This document shows, one piece after another, positions 41,855-50,500 of a stretch of 64,000 nt of DNA. Source of the stretch: Sedimentisphaerales bacterium (GTDB lineage Bacteria > Planctomycetota > Phycisphaerae > Sedimentisphaerales > SG8-4). The translations under genes were made by a program, and so were the position numbers. The stretch spans positions 1 to 64,000 of the forward strand of contig JAFGJR010000006.1 of the NCBI GenBank assembly GCA_016928975.1. Reading direction: 5' to 3'. Numbering within the stretch: the first letter of the stretch is position 1; each line of letters starts with the position of its first letter. Below the pieces are notes generated by a model. The model saw only the letters and a program-made list of their open reading frames with translations. It was not told where the DNA came from and did not search any database.

Positions 41855-42859
41855 ATGCGAGTTACATGGCGTGGCTTGGAGTTGCCGACTCGTGTTGAGA
41901 GAGACGCCAGCGTCTCCACGGATAAGTATGGCCGGTTCTTCATTGAGCCGTTCGAGCGCGGTTTCGGGACGACAGTCGGGAACAGTCTCAGGCGCGTCCT
42001 GCTTTCCTCTCTGGAAGGCAGTGCAGTGACATCCATCAAGATCAAGGGCGTGGACCATGAGTTTACCTCCATTGCCGGCGTGATGGAGGACACGACGGAC
42101 GTTGTGCTGAACGTCAAGAGCCTGGTCGTGCGGTTGCAGGGAGACGGGCCGAAGATCATGAAGGTGGCCGCGCAGAAGGCAGGCGTGATCACGGCGGCGG
42201 ACATTGTCGCCGACCCGGCCATCGAAGTGATCAACAAGAACGTGGTGCTGGCCGCGCTGACGGAGAACGTCAGTTTCGAGATGGAAATGATCGTGGAGAA
42301 CGGCCGGGGATATGTGCCGGTCTCCGAACGGATTGTGGATGCCGACCGGTTCGAGCAAGAGATCGGACGAATCCACCTGGACGCCGTGTACTCGCCGGTC
42401 ACACGCGTGCGCTACACGACGGAGAACACCCGCGTCGGCCAGCGCACCAACTACGACAAGCTGATCCTGGAGATCTGGACCAACGGGACAATTTCGCCGG
42501 AGATGGCGCTGGTCGAGGCCGCCAAGATCCTGCGAAAGCACATCAACCCGTTTGTGCAATACTTCGAGCTCGGCGAGGAGACCGTGGCCGGGGCGGTGCC
42601 GCAGGAGGAGCCTGAGAAGAGGGTCGATGAGGAGCTCGAAGCGAAGCTCAATACCCCCATCCAGGAATTGGAGCTGTCGGTCAGAGCGAGCAACTGCCTG
42701 GAGTCGGTGAAGGTCGAGACGGTGCGTCAGCTCGTGCAGATGACCGAGGCGGACCTGCTGAAGATTCGAAGCTTCGGCAAGACCTCCCTCCGCGAGATCA
42801 AACGCAAGCTGGCGGACATCGGCCTGGCGCTGGGACTGAAAGACGTCGGTGGTCAGTAA
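41855..42859 (+). CDS. rpoA: RNA polymerase alpha subunit
   Basis: A 334-residue subunit. The N-terminal dimerisation domain includes YGRFFIEPFERGFGTTVGNS and LRRVLLSSLEGSAVTSIKI, and the C-terminal domain (LSVRASNCLESVKVETVRQL to RSFGKTSLREIKRKL) binds UP elements and activators. Standard place between rpsD and rplQ. Confidence 0.97.
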   Translation: MRVTWRGLELPTRVERDASVSTDKYGRFFIEPFERGFGTTVGNSLRRVLLSSLEGSAVTSIKIKGVDHEFTSIAGVMEDTTDVVLNVKSLVVRLQGDGPKIMKVAAQKAGVITAADIVADPAIEVINKNVVLAALTENVSFEMEMIVENGRGYVPVSERIVDADRFEQEIGRIHLDAVYSPVTRVRYTTENTRVGQRTNYDKLILEIWTNGTISPEMALVEAAKILRKHINPFVQYFELGEETVAGAVPQEEPEKRVDEELEAKLNTPIQELELSVRASNCLESVKVETVRQLVQMTEADLLKIRSFGKTSLREIKRKLADIGLALGLKDVGGQ

Positions 42860-42903
42860 CGTGGAAGTTTCGGGAATCTCGGACATAGTAGGGATTTCGG
42901 CAT

Positions 42904-43530
42904 ATGCGTCATAGATCAGCAGGACGAGAATTAAGCAGGACGAGTGCGCATCGCCTGGCCTTGCGTCGGAACCTGGCCCAGTCGCTCATCGAGCATGAGA
43001 CCATCTCGACGACGATCCAGAAGGCGAAGGAGATCAAGCCGTTCGTCGAGAAGTTGATCACCCTGGCCAAGAAAGGATCGCTTCCGTACCGGCGGCGGGC
43101 CATCTCCATGCTGGGGGATCGCGCCATCGTCGCCTTCGAGGACGGCGAGCCTGTCGAGAAGGGGACGGTGGTCGGCAGACTATTCAGCGAGCTCGGCCCT
43201 CGGTACCTGGACCGGCCCGGCGGCTATACGCGGATCATCCGCTTGTCCCTCAGGCGTCTCGGCGACAACGGGCAGGTGGTCTTGCTCCAGCTCTTGGGCA
43301 GAGATGAGCCCTTGAAGAAAGAGAAACGGGCGCCGGGCAAGAGGCGCTCCCGTAAACGTGCGGGTCAGGCCGCGGCCGCGGGCAAGCCGGCAGAAACTGT
43401 CGGGACACCAGCCGAGACTCCGGCGCCGGCGACGGAAACCGCTCCTGAGCCTGCAGAAAGCGCTCCGGTCGAGCCGCAGGCCAGCCAGACGGAACAGCCC
43501 GAGCAGAAGGCTGGAGACGGCGCAGAATAG
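42904..43530 (+). CDS. rplQ: Ribosomal protein L17 with a long Pro/Ala/Glu C-terminal tail
   Basis: The first 130 residues are L17: MRHRSAGRELSRTSAHRLAL, RRNLAQSLIEHETISTTIQK and RPGGYTRIIRLSLRRLGDNG. About 75 further residues follow, first basic (KKEKRAPGKRRSRKRAG), then rich in Pro, Ala, Glu and Thr. The tail is probably disordered and protrudes from the 50S near the tunnel exit. Confidence 0.95.
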   Translation: MRHRSAGRELSRTSAHRLALRRNLAQSLIEHETISTTIQKAKEIKPFVEKLITLAKKGSLPYRRRAISMLGDRAIVAFEDGEPVEKGTVVGRLFSELGPRYLDRPGGYTRIIRLSLRRLGDNGQVVLLQLLGRDEPLKKEKRAPGKRRSRKRAGQAAAAGKPAETVGTPAETPAPATETAPEPAESAPVEPQASQTEQPEQKAGDGAE

Positions 43531-43555
43531 TCGGACACGATAGCGGGTGAAGGCC

Positions 43556-43969
43556 ATGGAAGGTTGTGTGTTTTGCAGGATGGTGAGAGGTGAGATTCCT
43601 GTCGCCGAGATCTACGAGGACGAGGCCGTCTTCGCTTTCCTCGACATCGGCCCCATCAGCGACGGCCACACGCTCGTCATTCCCAAGCAACATTGCACGC
43701 GAATCCACGAATGTGCCCCGGACGTCGTGGCTGGCGTGGCCTCACGTCTGGGCAAGATCGCAGGGGCGGTGGCAAAAGCAGTGGAAGCCGACGGCTACAA
43801 CGTGCTAAGCAACAATGGTTCAGCCGCCGGGCAGGTTGTCGATCATCTGCATTTCCACATCATCCCGCGAAAGACTGGCGACAGAGTCTTCACGGAGTGG
43901 CCCTCGTATCGCTACAAGCCTGGTCAAATTGAACAGCTCGCCGCGAATATACGCGAGCATCTGAAATAA
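43556..43969 (+). CDS. HIT-family nucleotide hydrolase (Hint-like)
   Basis: A 137-residue histidine-triad protein. The active-site motif is VVDHLHFHIIPR, the N-terminus GCVFCRMVRGEIPVAEIYED is typical of Hint, and LSNNGSAAGQVV completes the fold. Members hydrolyse nucleoside phosphoramidates and related adenylylated compounds. The ATG at 43556 has GGTGAAGG just upstream; a GTG at 43547 would add three residues. It follows rplQ by 25 bases and may be the last gene of the alpha operon. Confidence 0.92.
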   Translation: MEGCVFCRMVRGEIPVAEIYEDEAVFAFLDIGPISDGHTLVIPKQHCTRIHECAPDVVAGVASRLGKIAGAVAKAVEADGYNVLSNNGSAAGQVVDHLHFHIIPRKTGDRVFTEWPSYRYKPGQIEQLAANIREHLK

Positions 43970-44078
43970 TGGATCAGCCCCTTGACGGGTGCGCAGTTCC
44001 TTGATAAGGTGAAATAGTGATTTTGCGCAGGGTGGCTTGGTGGGCGATTTGCACCGAACCAAGCGTCGCCTTGTAGTG

Positions 44079-44084
44079 TATAAT
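44079..44084 (+). promoter_or_regulatory. -10 element for the initiator tRNA gene
   Basis: A perfect TATAAT ends 14 bases before the tRNA. No good -35 hexamer is found at the standard 17-base distance; TTGCAC is 24 bases upstream. Confidence 0.5.
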
Positions 44085-44097
44085 GAAATCTGTTTAC

Positions 44098-44171
44098 TGC
44101 GGGGTAGAGCAGTCTGGTAGCTCGTCGGGCCCATAACCCGGAGGTCGGAGGTTCAAATCCTCCCCCCGCCA
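44098..44171 (+). tRNA. Initiator tRNA-fMet (anticodon CAT) with C33 and a U1:C72 mismatch
   Basis: The 74-base cloverleaf closely follows E. coli initiator tRNA: GCGGGG/CCCCGC at positions 2-7, D arm GAGC...GCTC, and T arm GGAGG TTCAAAT CCTCC. The three GGG:CCC pairs at the base of the anticodon stem mark it as initiator. Position 1 is T and position 72 is C, an unpaired end as initiators require, though most bacteria have C1:A72. The anticodon loop is CCCATAA, so the nearly universal U33 is C. CCA is not encoded. Confidence 0.93.
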
Positions 44172-44184
44172 TTGAGCTAACTGA

Positions 44185-44220
44185 GGCAGTCGCAACGACT
44201 TACGTGCGACTGCCTTTTTT
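44185..44220 (+). terminator. Intrinsic terminator after the initiator tRNA
   Basis: A perfect 10-bp stem GGCAGTCGCA (44185-44194) with TGCGACTGCC (44205-44214), a 10-base loop, and six T residues. Confidence 0.9.
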
Positions 44221-44635
44221 CATTTTGTCGCGAGCGTAACTGAAACGTGACTGTCTATGCCTGTCAATCGCCGACGAGACCACCTTATGACGGCTGAATT
44301 CACGGGAAGCCGGTCGAATCTCATCGGTGTTGCGGCTATGATGTGGGCGCTTCTCGCTACGGGTCGCCGTCTGTAGGAGAGACGGTGGTGATAATGAAAA
44401 CAGAACCTGCGGGAATGGTCGTGTTGATGCTGCCAGCAGAGCTGGGCCACCCGGCAGGAGCAGTTCCGTCGGCTCCTAACGCCCCATTGGAGGGCCTGCT
44501 TGATGGGTCGGATGAGCAAGTTCGCGCTTCGCGATTCCGTTGGTGGTCGGATCCGACTGGGTCCGCAACGTGACGCCGTTGCGGCTAAGCCCCATTGTCG
44601 TCGAGGGCATCGGCTGGACGGTAGAAGGGGAACGT
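44221..44635 (+). other. Intergenic region ahead of the exported beta-helix protein
   Basis: No supported gene. A small hairpin CCGTCT/AGACGG (44367-44385) lies just before an ATG at 44394 that opens a 59-codon frame without family resemblance; I treat it as chance. The promoter of the following gene should be here, but I cannot point to a convincing one. Confidence 0.5.
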
Positions 44636-46492
44636 ATGGAGAAGACGCGAAGCGTGCTTGGTGCGTTGACTGAGTCATTGTGCACCAGTATCCGGTCCCT
44701 CGCCTGCGTGATGATCGTGGTGCTGGCCGTGACCTCTTCCGACGGTGGCACGTCGTCGGCCGCGTTTGGCCAGCTTGCCCTCGAGGCCGCAGCGAATCCG
44801 TCTGATCCTGCTCTGAGCAAGAAAGAACAAGGGAAAGCACCGGATTTTGGGCCGCACGTCATGGTTCTTGATCCCACCCAGGCGGATGTGCAGCAACGCG
44901 TGGATGCTGTCTTCAGAGAGCAGGAGCGCGCGCAGTTCGGCCCGGGCAGATTCGCTCTCCTGTTCAAGCCGGGCCATTACAAGCTGAACGTCGAGGTCGG
45001 GTTCTACACCCAGGTCGCAGGCTTGGGGCGCGTCCCCAGCGACGTGACGATCGAGGGGGCCGTCCGCACGGACGCCGCCTGGATGCGCCACAACGCGACA
45101 TGCAACTTCTGGCGAAGCGTCGAAAACCTCACGGTGGGGCCGCGGCGCGACGGTGGTGCGATGATCTGGGCCGTTTCTCAGGCGGCGCCGATGCGGCGGA
45201 CTCACATCCAAGGCGATTTGCATCTGTCGTCGGGGGGCTGGTCGAGCGGAGGATTCCTGGCTGACTGCAAGATTGACGGACGCGTGGTTTCCGGCAGTCA
45301 GCAGCAGTACTTTTCGAGGAATTGCCAATGGAATCGCTGGTCCGGCGGCGTATGGAACATGGTCTTCGTCGGGGTCAATGATCCTCCCTCGGGCAACTGG
45401 CCCAGGTCTCCCCATACCACCGTCGAGCAGACGCCAATTGTCCGCGAGAAGCCGTTTCTGCATGTGGACGGTGACGGCAATTACTTCGTCTTCGTTCCCT
45501 CCCTCCGCACGAACAGTCGCGGCACGACCTGGGAAGACGGCATCGCAGCAGGTGAATCGATCCCGATTGATCGCTTCCACATCGCTCACGCCGATAGAGA
45601 CTCCGCGGCGAGTATGAACGCCGCGCTGGCTGAGGGAAAGAACCTGCTCCTGACTCCAGGCATCTACAATCTGGAGGACAGGATTCAGGTGGATCGGGCC
45701 GGTACGGTAGTTCTCGGCCTTGGCCTGGCGACGCTGAAGCCGAACAACGGCAGCATCGGGATGAGGGTCGCCGACGTCGATGGCGTGAAGCTGGCGGGGA
45801 TTCTCTTCGATGCTGGCGAGACGAATTCGCCCGTTCTTCTGGAGGTAGGGCCGCCCGGGAGTTCCAGAGATCACTCCGCCAATCCGACGTCCTGTCACGA
45901 TATCTTCTGTCGCGTCGGCGGCGCCGGCGTCGGCCAAGCGACCGTCAGTGTATTCATAAACAGCAATGACGTCATTGGTGACCATTTCTGGATCTGGCGA
46001 GCGGATCACGGATCGGGAGTGGGTTGGGAGACCAACGTGACCCGAAACGGCCTTGTCGTCAAGGGCGAGAACGTGACGGCGTTCGGACTCTTCGTCGAGC
46101 ACTATCACGAATACCAGACGCTCTGGCAGGGCAACGGCGGGCGCGTGTACTTCTATCAGAATGAACTCCCCTACGATCCTCCGTCACAGGAGCAATGGCA
46201 GCATGACGGCGTCAACGGTTGGGCCGCGTACAAAGTCGATGATGCCGTGACATCACATGAGGCGTGGGGTCTGGGCTCCTACTGTACGTTTCACAACAGC
46301 CGCGTGGTGAGCGCGAATCGCTCCTTCGAAGTGCCGGTGAATCCCGGCGTGAGACTGCATCATCTGGTGACGGTCTCGCTGGGCGGCAAGGGTGTGATCA
46401 GTCACGTGATAAACGATACCGGCGGGCCTTCGGATTCGCGCAACAACGTGGCGAAGGTCACCGATTTCCCCGAAGAGGGCCAGTCCCGATAG
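44636..46492 (+). CDS. Exported beta-helix (pectate-lyase superfamily) protein
   Basis: The 618-residue product starts with a signal sequence (RSLACVMIVVLAVTSSDGG). The text RFALLFKPGHYKLNVEVGFY, QVAGLGRVPSDVTIEGAVRT and later NGSIGMRVADVDGVKLAGIL fits a right-handed parallel beta-helix. Similar secreted proteins in actinobacteria are often annotated loosely as coagulation factor 5/8-type or adenylyl cyclase. It probably acts on or binds polysaccharide, but catalytic residues cannot be named. The ATG at 44636 has AGAAGGGG upstream; an in-frame start at 44540 would precede the signal peptide. An exported partner lies 71 bases downstream. Confidence 0.78.
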   Translation: MEKTRSVLGALTESLCTSIRSLACVMIVVLAVTSSDGGTSSAAFGQLALEAAANPSDPALSKKEQGKAPDFGPHVMVLDPTQADVQQRVDAVFREQERAQFGPGRFALLFKPGHYKLNVEVGFYTQVAGLGRVPSDVTIEGAVRTDAAWMRHNATCNFWRSVENLTVGPRRDGGAMIWAVSQAAPMRRTHIQGDLHLSSGGWSSGGFLADCKIDGRVVSGSQQQYFSRNCQWNRWSGGVWNMVFVGVNDPPSGNWPRSPHTTVEQTPIVREKPFLHVDGDGNYFVFVPSLRTNSRGTTWEDGIAAGESIPIDRFHIAHADRDSAASMNAALAEGKNLLLTPGIYNLEDRIQVDRAGTVVLGLGLATLKPNNGSIGMRVADVDGVKLAGILFDAGETNSPVLLEVGPPGSSRDHSANPTSCHDIFCRVGGAGVGQATVSVFINSNDVIGDHFWIWRADHGSGVGWETNVTRNGLVVKGENVTAFGLFVEHYHEYQTLWQGNGGRVYFYQNELPYDPPSQEQWQHDGVNGWAAYKVDDAVTSHEAWGLGSYCTFHNSRVVSANRSFEVPVNPGVRLHHLVTVSLGGKGVISHVINDTGGPSDSRNNVAKVTDFPEEGQSR

Positions 46493-46563
46493 GAGCCCTG
46501 CAACGAATGAAGGGCATATGCATCTCGTGAAGCCGGCTACACATTCATCTTGAGGAGTCGGAC

Positions 46564-47316
46564 ATGTCTACAGAGAGCAAGGCCACGAAACTGCTCGTCA
46601 TGGCCATGCTGTTTCTGATGGGTTCGGTGGTCGGCCGGTCTGAGGAAGGCAGAAGTGCGGCTGAAGCGCCAAGACCGCAACGTCCTACTACGCCCCGCAG
46701 CAGACAGGCGAACCTTGACCTGATCGATCTGTCGAAGTACTACACCGCTTCCCTGGATGACGACTGGCTGGTCAAGCCCGGTGCCAACCTCGCCTCGTTG
46801 CCCAAGGGCGTTCAGGGCTTCGCCCACGTGGCCTTCGACGTGAGAGGACTCATCCAACTGGCGGGCAAGAAGGCGCTCGCGGAGACGGGAATCGATTTTC
46901 CCCAGGTGGTCAAAGGCATCGGAATCCGCTACAAGGCCGGAAGGCTGCACTTCCTGCAAGGTGCGGCTCGGAGTGCCGACGAAGACACGAAGATTGGAGA
47001 GTATGTCCTGCATTACGCCAATAACCGGACTCGGAGCATGCCCATCGTATATCAGCGCAATGCCAAGGACTGGTGGGTCGGTCCGAATGACAAGCTGCCG
47101 ACAGAGGCGGGGGAGGCGTGGCGAGGGTCGAATCCGAGCACGCGCCACCGCGGCTATCACACCCACTTGCTCAAGTACACCTGGGAGAATCTCCTGCCGC
47201 GAGAGGAGATAAGCACGATCGACTTCGCTTCGAACCTCACTGAAGCTTGGCCGTTTCTGGTGGCTAAGGCGCCTCCAAGAACAAGCGACATCACTTGCTT
47301 CTGCGGCAGATCATAA
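46564..47316 (+). CDS. Exported protein with a jelly-roll-like carbohydrate-binding domain
   Basis: A 250-residue protein with signal peptide MSTESKATKLLVMAMLFLMG. The mature part, DLSKYYTASLDDDWLVKPGA, GVQGFAHVAFDVRGLIQLAG and LHFLQGAARSADEDTKIGEY, resembles a domain family common in Verrucomicrobia and Planctomycetes, often beside polysaccharide-acting genes or in sensor proteins. Its function is unproven. The C-terminus (PRTSDITCFCGRS) is irregular and might be affected by a late change. It probably shares a transcript with the beta-helix protein. Confidence 0.68.
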   Translation: MSTESKATKLLVMAMLFLMGSVVGRSEEGRSAAEAPRPQRPTTPRSRQANLDLIDLSKYYTASLDDDWLVKPGANLASLPKGVQGFAHVAFDVRGLIQLAGKKALAETGIDFPQVVKGIGIRYKAGRLHFLQGAARSADEDTKIGEYVLHYANNRTRSMPIVYQRNAKDWWVGPNDKLPTEAGEAWRGSNPSTRHRGYHTHLLKYTWENLLPREEISTIDFASNLTEAWPFLVAKAPPRTSDITCFCGRS

Positions 47317-47587
47317 CGAGTATACTACCCAGGGGCTTTCGGGTGAAGCTGCCCTGTGTGTTCGTCAAGCGGCCATCGGGCTACTTCTGCAGTGGCAGAA
47401 TCCGCAACAATCGCTCTGCGGAAGGACCGGCACGCGAGACATGGGTGGCGGCATGCAAGTGGTCTGACCATGTTCAGCGTGGTCTCGTTGACGCTGGACA
47501 GGCACAGGCAGTCGCAATAGTGACTTCCGTGCGACTGACTCTTGGTGTTTCCGGGGCGATCTGCGGGTCGGGGCCTCATCGGCCCGG
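47317..47587. other. Region between two converging genes, with a diverged hairpin copy
   Basis: No gene is seen. The stretch 47507-47539 (GGCAGTCGCA...TGCGACTGAC) is a decayed copy of the hairpin of the tRNA-fMet terminator, with nine of ten arm positions paired and no T run. Confidence 0.5.
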
Positions 47588-50500
47588 TCATCCCTGTACT
47601 TCATTGCCTGTCGCAGCCGCCTCTGGCATCAGCTTCTTGCGGACGTACGCCAGCCAGTCGTCTTTGGGGGTGTCGTAGGGACGGAATTTCTCCAGCCCGC
47701 CTTGTTCCTCGCTGTAGAGAAGTGCCCGGTGTAGTCCCAGTTGATTCGCAACGGGCGAGTCGATCAGATTGCTCGAATCGGCCGCACTCATCTGAAAGAG
47801 CACACGGCCGTCGAATTCGTGTACGGTCTGACGATCCAGGGTCCGCTCCAGCGTGCTGAGCGTATCCGCCCACGCGAGGACGTGAATGCCAACGCTGGGG
47901 CCTTCGCGCAGCAGTTCCGAGAATTGAACGTCCGGCCGAGGCTCGGCGGTGCTGTCGAACGACAACCCCAGAACATCCTCGCTGCGGCGCAAGACACGAT
48001 ATCTCTGCAATCCGTAGACCATCAGGATGATGGCCGGGGCGTCATGCTGATTGTCCTGCATGCGTCTTTGGGTCTCCCGTGCAAGTTCCGCCAGCACCGC
48101 CTGAACGTCGGGCCAGGCGACGAACCGGCACGTGTGCGGTAGGGCCGAGGCCACGCGTGCCAGCGTGCCCGCGTGCGGCGAGTCAGACGCACTACCGTCG
48201 AGGATCACGAACTGAGCTGATCGGTGGGGGAGTTGCGACGCCAACGCGACCAGGGCGGCGGACAACAGATTCACGGCCACGTCATCTCTCTGCCCGACAA
48301 GCAACAGGTTCGCGCCGCCTTGCCGGCGCAGCGTCACTGCGGTGGGGTCCTTCATTGTCACCGGCGCTCCCAGCCAAATCCGCGGCGTCGCGATCTCGGC
48401 AACCTGTGCCCCTCGCTCCAGGCATTGGGCCAGCAGGCGGTTCTCGGTGATATCGGCCGGGGCACTGCCTTCGAATACCACCATGGGTGCGTAGGCCGTC
48501 TGTCGGGTGCGTGCGAGCTCGGTGACGTGGGTGAGGCACGAGTCCCGGCAAGCATCCGACAGCCACGCCGTCTGGAAAGGACTGTTGCCCACGACGCGGC
48601 CGCCCACGTCGTTGTAGATCGCCTCCCCCGGTCTTGACAGCAGCCGGGCGGCGACGTTCTCGTCATCGAGAATGAGCTGGGAATCCGCCTCCGAGCACTG
48701 CAAGGCGACGCGTATGGCCATTTGTCCAATGGTGCTGCGAGCCAGGCCAAATACGCCGCCCAGCGTCTGCGACCCCAGGACTACATGGATGCCGAAGGCT
48801 CGTCCCTGGCGAACGAGCTGTTCCAGGAGCACAGCGGCGTCCTGGGCCAGCTTGTCGTCTTCCGCAAAGAAGATCTGAAACTCGTCCACGATGAGCACGG
48901 TGCGCGGCATGGTCTTTCCCGTGGATTGACGATAGGCGCCGATATCCTGCACCCCGGCGTTGCGGAACAGCTCGCCCCGATGAGTCATTTCGGCGTCCAG
49001 GCGCCGCAGAATGCTGAGCCCGAATTCCCGGTCGCTCTCGATGGCAATCGCACGGGCATGGGGCAGATGATGTGTGACGTAGGTCTTGAATTCCACTCCC
49101 TGTTTGAAATCAACCAGATACAACTCCACCTGGTCGGGCGCGTACCAGAGGGCGAGATTGGTGACCATGACGTGCAGGAGCGTGGACTTACCGGAGCCGG
49201 TCTTGCCGGCGATCAGCATGTGCTGAGCCACCCCTCGGCCCAGTCGCAGATGTTGCAGACGCGTTGCGCCTGTGCGTCCCAGCGGAATGCAGATCTCTGT
49301 CCGGCTGTCGAGCGACCATCTCTGGTGCTGCGCCGGGGCGACCGCTTCGAACGGGACCTCGACCCGGGCCGCGCGAGCGCCGGCCTTGCCGACGATGTGC
49401 ATGATCCTCGTCAGCGTGGCTTCGTCCGGAGGTTGGTCCAGGGTGAGTGGAAACTGCTGGAGGATCGGGTCCTGCCAGACATAACCGCCGTTCTCATACA
49501 GCAGATGAATGCTGTTGGCGCTCACATCCTCGATATCGACGCCGGCCGGCAGTTCGTGACGCGTGTCATAGGCGATCAGCGTATGGACGCCGCACCGCGG
49601 ACCGCTGTGAACGATGCTGCTCAGACGCCGGGCGGCCTCCTCGTTGAAATTGGTGGGGAAGTCGGCGATCACCAGGAACCGGTACGGCTCCGCCAGGTCG
49701 CCGGCCTGCTCGTTGTATTGCTCGATCGTTTCGAATTCGTTGCGGAGGTACTTCTGGATCACGGTCTCCATGTGTTGCGTGAGGTCTTCCAGTTGTTGCT
49801 GGATCTGGGTGGCTTCTGTCCAGATACGGCCGCCGACCAGGGCTTCCAGGTAGTCCCCCGCGTGCATGAATCCGGCAAAACTCTCGCCCAGGCCCACGGG
49901 ATCGACGATGGTGAAGCGGACGCGACCCGGCGGAAGAGCGGTGAAGAGCCGCATCATCACCGCTCGCAGAGTCTCAAGCGACTGCTGTCGCCCTTCGCGT
50001 GGCGATTCTAACAGCACCGAACACCGCTGGGGGAATTCCAGCAGGGCTGGAAGGATTACGGGTACAGTCGACTCCTGGGGCGGGCCGAGCCGAGCCCGCA
50101 CCGTGTCGGCCAGCGACGCCAAGTCCAGTGTGAGTGTGCCGAACCGGACCGCAGAAGGAGAGATCTGGGGAGGGGTCCAGGACTCCACCAGCAGGTGGTC
50201 CCAGCCCGCGACCGCTTTCGTGCTGAGATCAGCCGTGTCCTGAAGCATGGCCCGAATGCAGGCGAGGCTCTTGTCCCATCGTTCCTCCAATCTCTGGCGG
50301 GAGGTCCGATACTCATTCTCGCATTCAGCCATGGCTTGGTCGTGTCTTGCCTGCGCCTGCGCCAGTTCCTGTTGGTATCGCTGCTCCAGCGCCGAGCGGC
50401 GCTCCCGGTACTCTCGTTCGGCTTCTTCCTCCGCGTTATCTCGTTGTTGCCTGAGACGATCCGCAGCCTCCCGCTGACGCTGATCGATGTCTTGGAGGGC

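Noticed and set aside
44394..44573. 59-codon frame after a small hairpin, before the beta-helix gene
   Set aside because: No family resemblance and no strong ribosome site.
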